Source: CAZNVB01 sp964651495 (lineage in GTDB: Bacteria; Acidobacteriota; Aminicenantia; Aminicenantales; UBA8522). Taken from it: 64,000 bases of DNA. The stretch spans positions 1 through 64,000 of the forward strand of contig CAZYWP010000001.1 in NCBI GenBank assembly GCA_964651495.1, written 5' to 3'. Below the pieces are notes generated by a model, which saw only the letters and a program-made list of their open reading frames with translations, ran no database searches and was not told where the DNA came from. How positions within the stretch are numbered: position 1 is the stretch's first letter; every line of letters starts with the position of its first letter. Below, one piece after another: positions 8,982 to 16,893 of the stretch. A program made the position numbers and the translations under genes.

Positions 8982-10506
8982 GCTGGACCTCGTATTTTCT
9001 GACGTAGGCGTCGGCGTCGAACTTCCTCCTCAAACCGGAGGCAGTCATGATGCGGACCTTGCCGAAAACCCACTGAGTTGGCCAGGCGCGGTCGTGCTTG
9101 CCGAAACACCAGGCCACTCCGGTAAACCCGTTGGCGTCCCGGCCGTCGATTTCGTACTTGTTGTTAAGGTGAAGAGCGATCTGGAAGGCCTCCTCCGGCG
9201 CTTTTGTCCACTCGGGAATCCGCTTTCCCCAGTACATCCGCATGTAATTGTGCATTTTGCCGGTGAGGGTCATCTCCCGCTGGGCGGCATTCCAGTAGGG
9301 GTCGTCGGTCCGCCCTTCTTCCAGCTCGGGCAGAGAGTAAATCGTTCCCCGCCGGTCCCGCTGGTGCTCCTGGAGAGTCATCTGCGCCCACGATGGAAGT
9401 CCCTCGAACCTGTCATACTGCCTGTTGTAGTGAACGAAGTTCATGCTCAACTCGCGCCGGACGATGAGCTCTTCCAGGTAAGCGTCGGCCGCCTTGGTTT
9501 TCGCTTTCATAACCTCGAGGGCGACGTAGAGCGGCGAGACCTGGCCGAAATGAAGGTAGGGGCTCATGTGCGAGACGGCATCCACATTGGGGTCGTTTCT
9601 CATCTCCGGATAGAGAGACAGCTTCTGGCCCAAAAAGTCGGCCAGCCTCTTTTTGGCCTCGCCCGTCCCCCCGATATATGAATTTGCCCGGCGGACGCTC
9701 CGGTCGATGTTCAGACGGGCAAGCGCGTTGTCGACATCATCGAGGACGAAGCCTTTAAACTTCAATCCAAGAGAGTCTTTTCTGACCTGGCGCGACCTGA
9801 GCGGGACAAGATACTTCTCCAGCTGACGCTGGATCCTCGGCCGGATCGTTCTCGCCGCGTACTCCTCTTTGGGTGAGGCCTGCTCGAGAGGCACGACGAC
9901 ATTGGTCTCCACCTGAACGAGCGGGCAGTCGATGGCCTGAGCGACGAGATTTCGCCAGGCCCGCTCGATCCTCAGGTAGCCTCGGTCGACGACCGTAAGA
10001 CACGCCCGCTTTGCCATCTCAATGACACCGGCCGCTGGATATCGGCATTCAGCTGAAACACCTTCATCGCCATCATGGCCCTGGGAATCGAGTGAGAATG
10101 GGTGGCACGGCGCCAGTCCCCGCCCGCCCGCAGCGAATGGGGTGGGTGGGGGGGTCTTCGACGAGGACGGACGGGGACGCGCCGTGACAGGACCCATTCT
10201 CACGATGGGATAGCAGATACTCTCGTGTCCGACGACAAAACGGATTCCCCTGTCCTCGAGCGCCCGGCCGGCCTCCCTCAACCCCTCCAGCATGAAAGCG
10301 TAGTGCCGCTCGTTGGCTTCAGGAAATCGGTCGGTGAGGCCAAAAAAAACGACGAGGGGGCGGCTTCTCGCGTTGGCCTCAGCGATCGCGTACTCGAGCG
10401 CATGGTTGTACTCGGCGCGCTGGGAGGCCTGCATCCAGTAGAGAATGTAATCCCGGCTCTTTTCGGTCTCGTTGTTGAGCGGCCGGACGCGCTCGCGGTG
10501 GATCAT
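8974..10506 (-). CDS. phr: class II CPD photolyase with an in-frame palindromic insertion
   Basis: 510 residues. The N-terminal antenna-binding region begins near YILYWMQASQRAEYN, and the C-terminal FAD/catalytic region shows class II landmarks (MNFVHYNRQYDRFE, GKMHNYMRMYWGK, DGRDANGFTGVAWCFGKHDRAW). It repairs cyclobutane pyrimidine dimers with light. Between VGHES and PAAGVIEMAKRA the alignment expected of the family is broken by about 60 low-complexity residues rich in Pro, Ser and Arg. This stretch is encoded by a segment containing a long inverted repeat (separate entry). It keeps the frame, so the protein may still be made. The gene starts 9 bases after the superoxide dismutase gene. 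Confidence 0.9.
   Translation of the reverse strand: MIHRERVRPLNNETEKSRDYILYWMQASQRAEYNHALEYAIAEANARSRPLVVFFGLTDRFPEANERHYAFMLEGLREAGRALEDRGIRFVVGHESICYPIVRMGPVTARPRPSSSKTPPPTPFAAGGRGLAPCHPFSLDSQGHDGDEGVSAECRYPAAGVIEMAKRACLTVVDRGYLRIERAWRNLVAQAIDCPLVQVETNVVVPLEQASPKEEYAARTIRPRIQRQLEKYLVPLRSRQVRKDSLGLKFKGFVLDDVDNALARLNIDRSVRRANSYIGGTGEAKKRLADFLGQKLSLYPEMRNDPNVDAVSHMSPYLHFGQVSPLYVALEVMKAKTKAADAYLEELIVRRELSMNFVHYNRQYDRFEGLPSWAQMTLQEHQRDRRGTIYSLPELEEGRTDDPYWNAAQREMTLTGKMHNYMRMYWGKRIPEWTKAPEEAFQIALHLNNKYEIDGRDANGFTGVAWCFGKHDRAWPTQWVFGKVRIMTASGLRRKFDADAYVRKYEVQHG
10092..10203. repeat. palindromic element inserted in frame in the photolyase gene
   Basis: GTGAGAATGGGT at 10092-10103 is repeated as a perfect inverted copy at 10192-10203. 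The arms go on pairing imperfectly inward (ACGGCGC and TCCCC blocks against GGGGAC and GCGCCGT), so nearly the whole 112 bp can fold. The centre is G-rich (GGTGGGTGGGGGGG). About 180 bp around it code for residues absent from the expected class II photolyase layout. Confidence 0.7.
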
Positions 10507-10515
10507 CGAAAGGCG

Positions 10516-11202
10516 CTATTTCAGTCTCGCTTCGGCCGCCTTCCAGTCAATGTTCTTGAAGAAAGCCTCGATGTAGTCTGCCCTCTTCAGCCCGTAGTCG
10601 ATCATGAAGGCATGCTCGAAGACGTCCATGATCAAAATGGGCAGGCAGCCGGCTGGATGTCCGGCATCGTGCTCGTTGATCCAGAAGTTGACCAGCCGGC
10701 CGTTGGCCGCATCCTGGTAAAGGACCGCCCAGCCGATGCCCCGCATGGCGCCGACGCCCTTGAAATCCTTCTCCCAGGCTTCGTACCTTCCAAAATCCTC
10801 GACGAGCTTTTTCCCCAGCTTTCCGGCCGGGTCGAGCCCGGCCTTGTCGCCCAGGTTCTCGAAATAGTACTCGTGGAGCCGCATGCCGTTGAACTCCCAG
10901 CCGAGGCGCCGCTTCATCTCGGCAAACTCGGGGACAGCAGTCTTCCCTTCCTTGAGCATCGCCGCCAGCAGGTCGAGGACCTTATTGGTGTTTGTTACAT
11001 ACCCCTGGTAGAGGGTGAAATGGTTCTTGAGCAGGGTCTCGCTGAAGCCCGGCAGGCCGATGAGCTTGCTGTAGTCTTTCGCCGTATAGGCCATAATCTT
11101 ATCCTCCTGTATAAAATTGAGATTCAAGGGGAGAGCGGCTTTGGTGAGCAGGGCCGCTCCGCCCAGGCCAGTGAACTTCATGAATTCGCGCCGGCGCAAC
11201 AC
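10516..11202 (-). CDS. Fe/Mn superoxide dismutase with Tat-like N-terminal extension
   Basis: The core of about 193 residues starts at MAYTAKDYSKL and carries the metal ligands of Fe/Mn SODs: His in LLKNHFTLYQGY, His in MRLHEYYFENL, and Asp and His in MDVFEHAFMIDYG. The reading frame extends upstream to GTG at 11202, directly next to the recA stop, and adds about 36 residues with RRREFMKFTGLGGAALL, which resembles a twin-arginine signal. However, the internal ATG at 11094 has its own strong AGGAGG (11102-11108). So either a long exported form and a short cytoplasmic form are made, or only one start is used. It converts superoxide to peroxide and oxygen. Confidence 0.92.
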   Translation of the reverse strand: MLRRREFMKFTGLGGAALLTKAALPLNLNFIQEDKIMAYTAKDYSKLIGLPGFSETLLKNHFTLYQGYVTNTNKVLDLLAAMLKEGKTAVPEFAEMKRRLGWEFNGMRLHEYYFENLGDKAGLDPAGKLGKKLVEDFGRYEAWEKDFKGVGAMRGIGWAVLYQDAANGRLVNFWINEHDAGHPAGCLPILIMDVFEHAFMIDYGLKRADYIEAFFKNIDWKAAEARLK

Positions 11203-12279
11203 TTATTTCTTCCCCTCTTTCTCTGTTTTCTCTTCTTTCTCTTCTTTTTCGGCCGGAATCAGCCCCGCCTTCTTGCGAATTTCGAGCTCGAGGCCAGCGG
11301 CCACCTCAGGGTTCTCCTTGAGAAGCTTCTTGACGTTATCCCGGCCCTGGCCGATCCGCTCACCCTGGAAAGAATACCACGTTCCGGATTTCTCGATCAG
11401 CCCGAAATTGACGCCGCAGTCCACTAGGTCCCCCTCCTTGGAGATGCCGTGGCCGTAGATGATGTCGAACTCGGCGTCCCGGAAGGGCGGGGCCATCTTG
11501 TTTTTGACGATCTTGACTTTGACCCGGTTCCCGACAACGCTGTCCCCCTCTTTGAGCGATGTCACCCGGCGCACGTCGATCCGCATCGAGGCGTAGAACT
11601 TGAGCGCCCGGCCGCCGGTCGTCGTCTCGGGATTGCCGATAAAGATGCCGATTTTCTCGCGCATCTGGTTGACGAAAATGAAGCAGGTCTTGGACCGGCT
11701 GACGATGGCCGTGAGCTTGCGCAGGGCCTGGGACATCAGCCGGGCCTGGAGGCCCATGTGGGCATCGCCCATCTCGCCCTCGAGCTCGGCCTTGGGGACC
11801 AGGGCGGCGACGGAGTCCACGACGATGACGTCCACGGCACCGCTCCGCACCAGGACCTCGGCGATCTCCAGCCCCTGCTCGCCGTAGTCGGGCTGGGAAA
11901 TGAGAAGATTGTCCACGTCAACGCCGACGCTGGCGGCGTAAGTCGGGTCCAGACAATGCTCGGCGTCGATGAAGGCCGCCTGGCCTCCCTTCTTCTGGGC
12001 CTCGGCGATGACGTGCAGCGCCAGGGTCGTCTTGCCGGTGGCTTCCGGCCCGAATACCTCAACCACCCGGCCGCGCGGGAACCCGCCGATTCCCAGGGCC
12101 AGGTCGAAGGCGATCGAACCGGTGGGGATGGCGGGCACCCTGTTGGCGGCCTCCTTCTGGCCGAGCTTCATCACCGAGCCCTTGCCGAACTGCTTTTCGA
12201 TCTGGGAGACGGCCGCTTCGATGGCTCGGGCACGGGACGCCTGCTTGGGGTCTGCCTCTTCGGGTTTTATCTTTTCCAT
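11203..12279 (-). CDS. recA: recombinase RecA
   Basis: 358 residues, close to the usual 340-355. Walker A is GPEATGKTT, and MAW-type loops L1 (around [20 protein letters not shown], residues about 160-180) and L2 ([10 protein letters not shown], then [19 protein letters not shown]) are intact. The C-terminal tail is a Lys/Glu-rich run. It forms filaments on single-stranded DNA for recombination and LexA cleavage. The start has GAGGAGG close upstream. A GAAC-N8-GAAC direct repeat lies in the leader at 12317-12332; it is suggestive of a regulator site but unproven. The superoxide dismutase frame begins at the base after the stop codon. Confidence 0.98.
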   Translation of the reverse strand: MEKIKPEEADPKQASRARAIEAAVSQIEKQFGKGSVMKLGQKEAANRVPAIPTGSIAFDLALGIGGFPRGRVVEVFGPEATGKTTLALHVIAEAQKKGGQAAFIDAEHCLDPTYAASVGVDVDNLLISQPDYGEQGLEIAEVLVRSGAVDVIVVDSVAALVPKAELEGEMGDAHMGLQARLMSQALRKLTAIVSRSKTCFIFVNQMREKIGIFIGNPETTTGGRALKFYASMRIDVRRVTSLKEGDSVVGNRVKVKIVKNKMAPPFRDAEFDIIYGHGISKEGDLVDCGVNFGLIEKSGTWYSFQGERIGQGRDNVKKLLKENPEVAAGLELEIRKKAGLIPAEKEEKEEKTEKEGKK

Positions 12280-12405
12280 ACTTTCCTCCTCATCATATGA
12301 GACGCCTGACGGGCAGGAACCTTATCACGAACTCGGTCCCTGATTAGCCCTATTTTAACACGAAACCGGAATTCTTAAAGCGGATCAATAAAATGGCGGC
12401 GTCAA

Positions 12406-13260
12406 TTATGCCTGTCTATAATCGTAGAAGCCGCGGCCGGACTTCCGGCCCAGGTATCCGGCGTCGACATATTTTTTCAACAGCGGGCAGGGCCGGTACT
12501 TGGAATCCTTGAAGCCCTCGTAAAGCACTTCCATGATGTAGAGGCAGACGTCCAGGCCGATCAGGTCGGCCAGAGTCAACGGACCCATGGGGTGGTTCAT
12601 CCCCAGCTTCATCACGGTATCGATGGCTTCGACCGACCCCACGCCCTCCATCAGGGCATAGACGGCCTCGTTGATCATCGGCATCAGGATCCGGTTGGCG
12701 ATAAATCCGGGGTAGTCGTTCGCTTCCACGGGGACCTTGCCCATTTTCTCGGCAAGTGCTTTCACTACGGCAAAGGTTTCCTGGGAGGTGGCGATCCCCT
12801 TGATGAGCTCGACCAGGGTCATCAGCGGAACTGGGTTCATGAAGTGCATGCCCATGAACTTCGCCGGCCGGGAGGTCAGGGCCGCCAGCCGGGTGATGGA
12901 GATGGAGGAGGTGTTGGAGGTCAGGATGATCTCCGGTGCCAGGACGTTGTCGAGCGCCGTGAGCACTTTCTTCTTGACCTCAAAGTCTTCGAACACCGCC
13001 TCGACCACGAAATCGACTGCCTTGAATTCGTCGAGCGATGTGGTCGTCTTGATCCGGCCCAGTATCGCCGTCTTGTCCCCTGTGATCTTCCCCTTCTCGA
13101 TGAGCTTGGAGACGCTCTTGTCGATCGTCCTCAAACCCCGGTCGAGATACTCCTGAGCGACGTCCTGGACCAGGACGTCAAACCCCGAGACGGCCGCCGC
13201 CTGGGCGATGCCGCCGCCCATGGTGCCGGCTCCGACTATTCCGATCGATTTAATATCCAT
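12406..13260 (-). CDS. hbd: 3-hydroxyacyl-CoA (3-hydroxybutyryl-CoA) dehydrogenase
   Basis: 284 residues, the size of stand-alone Hbd enzymes. It has an N-terminal Rossmann motif [10 protein letters not shown] at residues 9-18, the conserved SNTSSISIT and [11 protein letters not shown] segments around the catalytic His, and the C-terminal helical domain with [15 protein letters not shown]. It interconverts acetoacetyl-CoA and 3-hydroxybutyryl-CoA with NAD(P)H. It follows the thiolase gene by 20 bases, so together they catalyse the first two steps from acetyl-CoA to hydroxybutyryl-CoA, or the reverse in short-chain beta-oxidation. Confidence 0.95.
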   Translation of the reverse strand: MDIKSIGIVGAGTMGGGIAQAAAVSGFDVLVQDVAQEYLDRGLRTIDKSVSKLIEKGKITGDKTAILGRIKTTTSLDEFKAVDFVVEAVFEDFEVKKKVLTALDNVLAPEIILTSNTSSISITRLAALTSRPAKFMGMHFMNPVPLMTLVELIKGIATSQETFAVVKALAEKMGKVPVEANDYPGFIANRILMPMINEAVYALMEGVGSVEAIDTVMKLGMNHPMGPLTLADLIGLDVCLYIMEVLYEGFKDSKYRPCPLLKKYVDAGYLGRKSGRGFYDYRQA

Positions 13261-13280
13261 TGTCCCTCCTGTTCCTCTGT

Positions 13281-14474
13281 TCAGACCATCTCTATGGCCA
13301 TGGCCACGGCGTCTCCCCCTCCCAGACAGAGAGAGGCAACGCCCCGCTTGAGGCCGCGGTGTTTCAGGGCATAGATGAGCGTGGTCAGGATGCGGGCGCC
13401 GGTGGCTCCGATCGGATGGCCCAGCGCCACCGCCCCTCCGTGGACGTTGACCTTCTCCCGGTCGAGCCCGAGCTCCTTGATCAGGACGACGAGCTGGGCG
13501 GAGAAAGCCTCGTTGATCTCGAAGAGGTCGACGTCCTGGACCTTCCAGCCGACGTTGGCCAGGAGCTTTTCGATCGCCCCCTTGGGCGCGTACATGACCA
13601 GGGACGGCTCGACCCCGTTTGTCGTCGTCCCCAGGATCCGGGCCATCGGCTGGGCCAGCCCCTTGGCCTTGATCGCCTCCGGCGAGGCCACGACCACGGC
13701 CGCGCCGCCGTCATTCAGGCTGGAGGCATTTCCGGCCGTCACGGTCCCGTCTTTCTTGAAAGCGGGCCGCAGCTTGGCCAACTTTTCCACCGTCGTGTCC
13801 CGGCGCGGGCCTTCGTCGGCGGCGAAGATGATCGGGTCGCCCTTCCTCTGAGGCACGGCGACGGGGACGATCTCATCCTTGAAGTACCCTTTGTCGATGG
13901 CCTGGACGGCTTTCTGGTGGCTGCTAAAAGCATACCTGTCCTGCTCTTCCCTGGTGGCGCCGTATTTCTCGGCCACCACCTCACCCGTGATCCCCATGTG
14001 AACGTTGTCGAAGGCGCACCAGAGCCCGTCGAGGATCATGGCGTCCTTCATCTGGACGTCGCCGAACTTGACTCCCTCCCGGAGGCCCCAGACCATGTGG
14101 GGAGCCTTGCTCATGCTCTCCATGCCCCCGGCGAGGACGATCTCCTTTTCTTCGAGCTGAATGGCCTGAGCGGCCAACGCCACCGCCTTGAGCGCCGACC
14201 CGCAGACCTTGTTGACCGCAAAGCAGCTCACCGAATAGGGAATGCCGGCCTTGACGGCCGCCTGCTTGGCCGGCGCCTGGCCGATGCCGGCCTGGACGAC
14301 GTTGCCCATGATCACTTCATCCACGTCCTCGCCCTTGAGGTTCGCCCTCTTCATGGCTTCTCTGATGGCGAACCCGCCGAGCTCGGGGGCGGTGAAGTCC
14401 TTGAGAGCCCCGAGAAAGACGCCGATCGCGGTGCGCGCGACGCCGACGATGAATACATCCCTCTTTTCACACAT
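13281..14474 (-). CDS. acetyl-CoA C-acetyltransferase (thiolase)
   Basis: 397 residues, typical of biosynthetic and degradative thiolases. The nucleophilic Cys is in [11 protein letters not shown] near residue 90, the His in [17 protein letters not shown] near 350, and the second Cys in [11 protein letters not shown] near 381. It condenses two acetyl-CoA or cleaves acetoacetyl-CoA. GAAAGGA lies 8 bases before the ATG. A possible promoter upstream reads TTTACA-N17-TAAAAA on the minus strand. A decayed copy of this 5' end and leader is present at 28516-28626. Confidence 0.95.
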   Translation of the reverse strand: MCEKRDVFIVGVARTAIGVFLGALKDFTAPELGGFAIREAMKRANLKGEDVDEVIMGNVVQAGIGQAPAKQAAVKAGIPYSVSCFAVNKVCGSALKAVALAAQAIQLEEKEIVLAGGMESMSKAPHMVWGLREGVKFGDVQMKDAMILDGLWCAFDNVHMGITGEVVAEKYGATREEQDRYAFSSHQKAVQAIDKGYFKDEIVPVAVPQRKGDPIIFAADEGPRRDTTVEKLAKLRPAFKKDGTVTAGNASSLNDGGAAVVVASPEAIKAKGLAQPMARILGTTTNGVEPSLVMYAPKGAIEKLLANVGWKVQDVDLFEINEAFSAQLVVLIKELGLDREKVNVHGGAVALGHPIGATGARILTTLIYALKHRGLKRGVASLCLGGGDAVAMAIEMV

Positions 14475-14557
14475 CGATCATTCCTTTCGCGGAAAATTAA
14501 TACGTCCCTTTTTTATCATAAAAAATGGCGGGTGTAAACCAACAAGGCATTCCCTAA

Positions 14558-14730
14558 AATTGCCGATAGAAACACCCGATGGATTCTGCCCCGGTTCACC
14601 CCCGGCGAGGCCCCCGAACCGTGTCACCCATCGGGTGCCAGCCCTTCATTCCAATCTCGTAAGTATCGCAACGCCTAGGGATGCTGAACCGCCGCTATCG
14701 GCAATTCCGGGATATGAACTGATATCCCGG
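14558..14730. repeat. nested palindromes in the thiolase-guaD intergenic region
   Basis: Three nested inverted repeats share one centre: AATTGCCGATAG (14558-14569) with its complement at 14695-14706, CACCCGATGG (14573-14582) with 14628-14637, and CGGTTC (14592-14597) with 14616-14621 around a CCCCCGGCGAGGCCCCC core. A separate hairpin with a perfect 9-bp stem follows at 14707-14730 (CCGGGATAT / ATATCCCGG). It is not followed by a T-run, so it is not a standard terminator. The remainder of 14475-14890 holds no gene that I can support. Confidence 0.7.
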
Positions 14731-14890
14731 GATCGTTGACTCGACCGGGAGAATAAAGTTAGTATTCCCAGAGCAAGGGCGTGAAGCGAAAATGAGGACG
14801 GACCGAGCATCAGCAAAGCGAAAAGCGCAGGCGGATCTTCTCCGGCCGAAGGCAGTAACGTCAAGGCGAAGTCGCCTTCAGGCCCAACGA

Positions 14891-15343
14891 ATGATGCACT
14901 TGGCCGTGGTCCAGGCATTTCTAGGGATGAGGAAGAATCGCGGTGGGCCGTTCGGCGCGGTGATCGTCAGAAACGGCCGCGTAGTCGCCCGGGGGCACAA
15001 TCAGGTCATCGCGACAAACGACCCCACCGCCCACGCCGAGATCGTGGCCATCAGGCGGGCCGCCGCCAGGCTCAAGAGGTTTGATTTATCCGACTGCGAG
15101 ATCTACTCGACCTGCGAGCCATGCCCCATGTGTCTGGCAGCGATCTCCTGGGCTAACATTCGAACCGTTTACTACGGATGCACCAGGGAAGACGCGGAAA
15201 AAATCGGTTTCCGGGACAAGCTATTCTATGATCTGCTGGGGAAAAGGGCCTCCAGAGCCGTCAGGCGGGTCCAGGTCGGCCGCCGGGAATGCCTCGGACC
15301 TTTCAGGGAATGGGAGCGCAAAAAAGACAAGATCGGGTACTAA
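14891..15343 (+). CDS. guaD: nucleoside/guanine deaminase (GuaD-like)
   Basis: The cytidine-deaminase-fold zinc motif is complete: HAE in NDPTAHAEIVAIR and PCPMC in CEPCPMCLAAI. The NDPTAHAE and TCEPCPMC wording and the C-terminal GPFREWE end match bacterial GuaD guanine deaminases better than TadA. The start at 14891 gives about 150 residues and the family's usual distance to GGPFGAV. The frame extends to ATG 14792, but that adds only a basic tail without homology, and neither start has a clear Shine-Dalgarno. It is convergent with the next gene, overlapping it by 4 bases. Confidence 0.85.
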   Translation: MMHLAVVQAFLGMRKNRGGPFGAVIVRNGRVVARGHNQVIATNDPTAHAEIVAIRRAAARLKRFDLSDCEIYSTCEPCPMCLAAISWANIRTVYYGCTREDAEKIGFRDKLFYDLLGKRASRAVRRVQVGRRECLGPFREWERKKDKIGY

Positions 15344-16893
15344 TATCGAGGCGGTACGGCTTGGCCGCTGGCCGGTGAAGGGCCGGTGTATTTCAGGAGG
15401 TAGAGCCGGTAGACCTCGCCGGCGACGATGGCGCGGCCGGTGGCCGTCAGTTTAGTGAGATATCCCGGTCGCTCCAGCTTGGGGTCGAGATGAAAATTGA
15501 GGAGGATGAGGCAGTCTTTCCGCTTTTTCCAAGCAAACTGCTCGGCCCGCTCCAGGATGAGTTGGGGGCTGACGTCCTGAAACCTCTTCAGGTCCCATTT
15601 CACGTACGACCCCAGCCGTTCCCCCCGGACAAAATAGACCTTCCGGCCGAGATAGCCTGAAACCGGGGTCATCAGGTAGTCCATTTCGCCCACGATGGGC
15701 AGGTCGGCGTATCCCTTCTGCTTGATATACCCGGCGACCGCCTTGGCCTGGGAGAACGGATGGACAACATCCATCCCGGCGGCGAAGAGCCCGCCGGCGG
15801 CCTGGACGGCAAAAATCGCCGTCAGGATCCCGGATAGAACCATCGAGCCCGCCGGCCGGCGGCCCGTTTGGGCGGAGAGGACCTTTGTCGGGTCGGCGGA
15901 GCCCCGGGCCAGCCAGAGGGCGGCAATGAAAGCGAGGAACAGGTGTCCGAAGTGGCGGGCAAATCCGACGCTGCCGATATAGGTCCAGGCCAGTATCCCG
16001 GCCGTGCTCAGGCCATAAAAAGCAAGCGCGGTCCTGCTCTTCCTGAGAAGAGCGACCGCAAAAATGAGAATCAGCAGGGCAGAGGTGGCATTGACCGGCA
16101 GGTTTGACGGCGCCTTCTCCAGAAGATTCGTGTTCCAGAAATGGAATGTCGGCCTGGGCATCGGCAGGTAGGAGCGAGGCAGAGTCCGGAGGACGGTGCT
16201 CAGCAGGCCCGCAGCAAAAGCGGTATGGGTCTTCGAGGCCTGGTCATAGGAGGCGTCGGGTACCGGCCTCAAGTACAGGATGCAAAGAAGACCGCCGGCG
16301 CAGACCAAGAACAAAGCGGCATAGGAGACCCATTTTTTTCGCATCGACTGATCGGAGAGAACCTCCACCAACATCACGGCGCCGGCCGCAAGCGCCAGGA
16401 TGAGGCCGTAGACGCTCGTGTTGGCCAGGACGAACAGGCAGGCGGCCGAGAGCAGGGGTTTTGTCGGTTCCCTGGTGAAAAAAACGCAGAAGAGAAAAAG
16501 GGAGAGCACCCCCAGGGCATAATTCCGGCTGATGATGTTGTACTCGAAAAACAGGTAATAACTGAAGATCAGCAGGACCTTCTGGACCCGGCTGAACGGG
16601 GCGAATCGAAGCACGAGCCAGGCGGAGAGCGCCGCCAGCCCGACATGGAAAAGCTGCATGGCCAGGGGGGAGCCGGTCAGGCGGCCGAGCAAAAACAGCC
16701 CGATGAACCAGGCCATGGGGTGTTTATCGTAGCGGCCCGCCCGGGCGAGGTCGCCGAAGGACATCTGCTCTTTGGCCAGGAGCCAGGCCTGGAGCTCGTC
16801 CCGCCACATCTCGTGCCGCAAGATCGTCACCAGGCTGAGCAGGATGAACAGCCCCAAAAAGAAAATGGTCAGGCGTCGCGAAAAAGGGTTCAT
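15340..16893 (-). CDS. polytopic membrane protein, GT-C (PMT-like) glycosyltransferase candidate
   Basis: 517 residues with about ten hydrophobic helices, starting FFLGLFILLSLVTIL. The first loop carries an acidic WRDELQAW motif followed by DKHPMAWFIGLFLLG, the arrangement expected of GT-C enzymes that use polyprenyl-phosphate sugars. The C-terminal 130 residues are soluble and could face the periplasm. The ATG overlaps the stop of the fhs gene by 4 bases. The donor and acceptor are unknown. The family call is moderate because only the N-terminal pattern supports it. Confidence 0.65.
   Translation of the reverse strand: MNPFSRRLTIFFLGLFILLSLVTILRHEMWRDELQAWLLAKEQMSFGDLARAGRYDKHPMAWFIGLFLLGRLTGSPLAMQLFHVGLAALSAWLVLRFAPFSRVQKVLLIFSYYLFFEYNIISRNYALGVLSLFLFCVFFTREPTKPLLSAACLFVLANTSVYGLILALAAGAVMLVEVLSDQSMRKKWVSYAALFLVCAGGLLCILYLRPVPDASYDQASKTHTAFAAGLLSTVLRTLPRSYLPMPRPTFHFWNTNLLEKAPSNLPVNATSALLILIFAVALLRKSRTALAFYGLSTAGILAWTYIGSVGFARHFGHLFLAFIAALWLARGSADPTKVLSAQTGRRPAGSMVLSGILTAIFAVQAAGGLFAAGMDVVHPFSQAKAVAGYIKQKGYADLPIVGEMDYLMTPVSGYLGRKVYFVRGERLGSYVKWDLKRFQDVSPQLILERAEQFAWKKRKDCLILLNFHLDPKLERPGYLTKLTATGRAIVAGEVYRLYLLKYTGPSPASGQAVPPRY

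Noticed and set aside
10516..11202. Superoxide dismutase start only at the long GTG
   Set aside because: The internal ATG has the best ribosome site, so I kept both as open alternatives rather than fixing one.
14707..14730. Hairpin as a rho-independent terminator
   Set aside because: The 9-bp stem is strong but no T-run follows on either strand.
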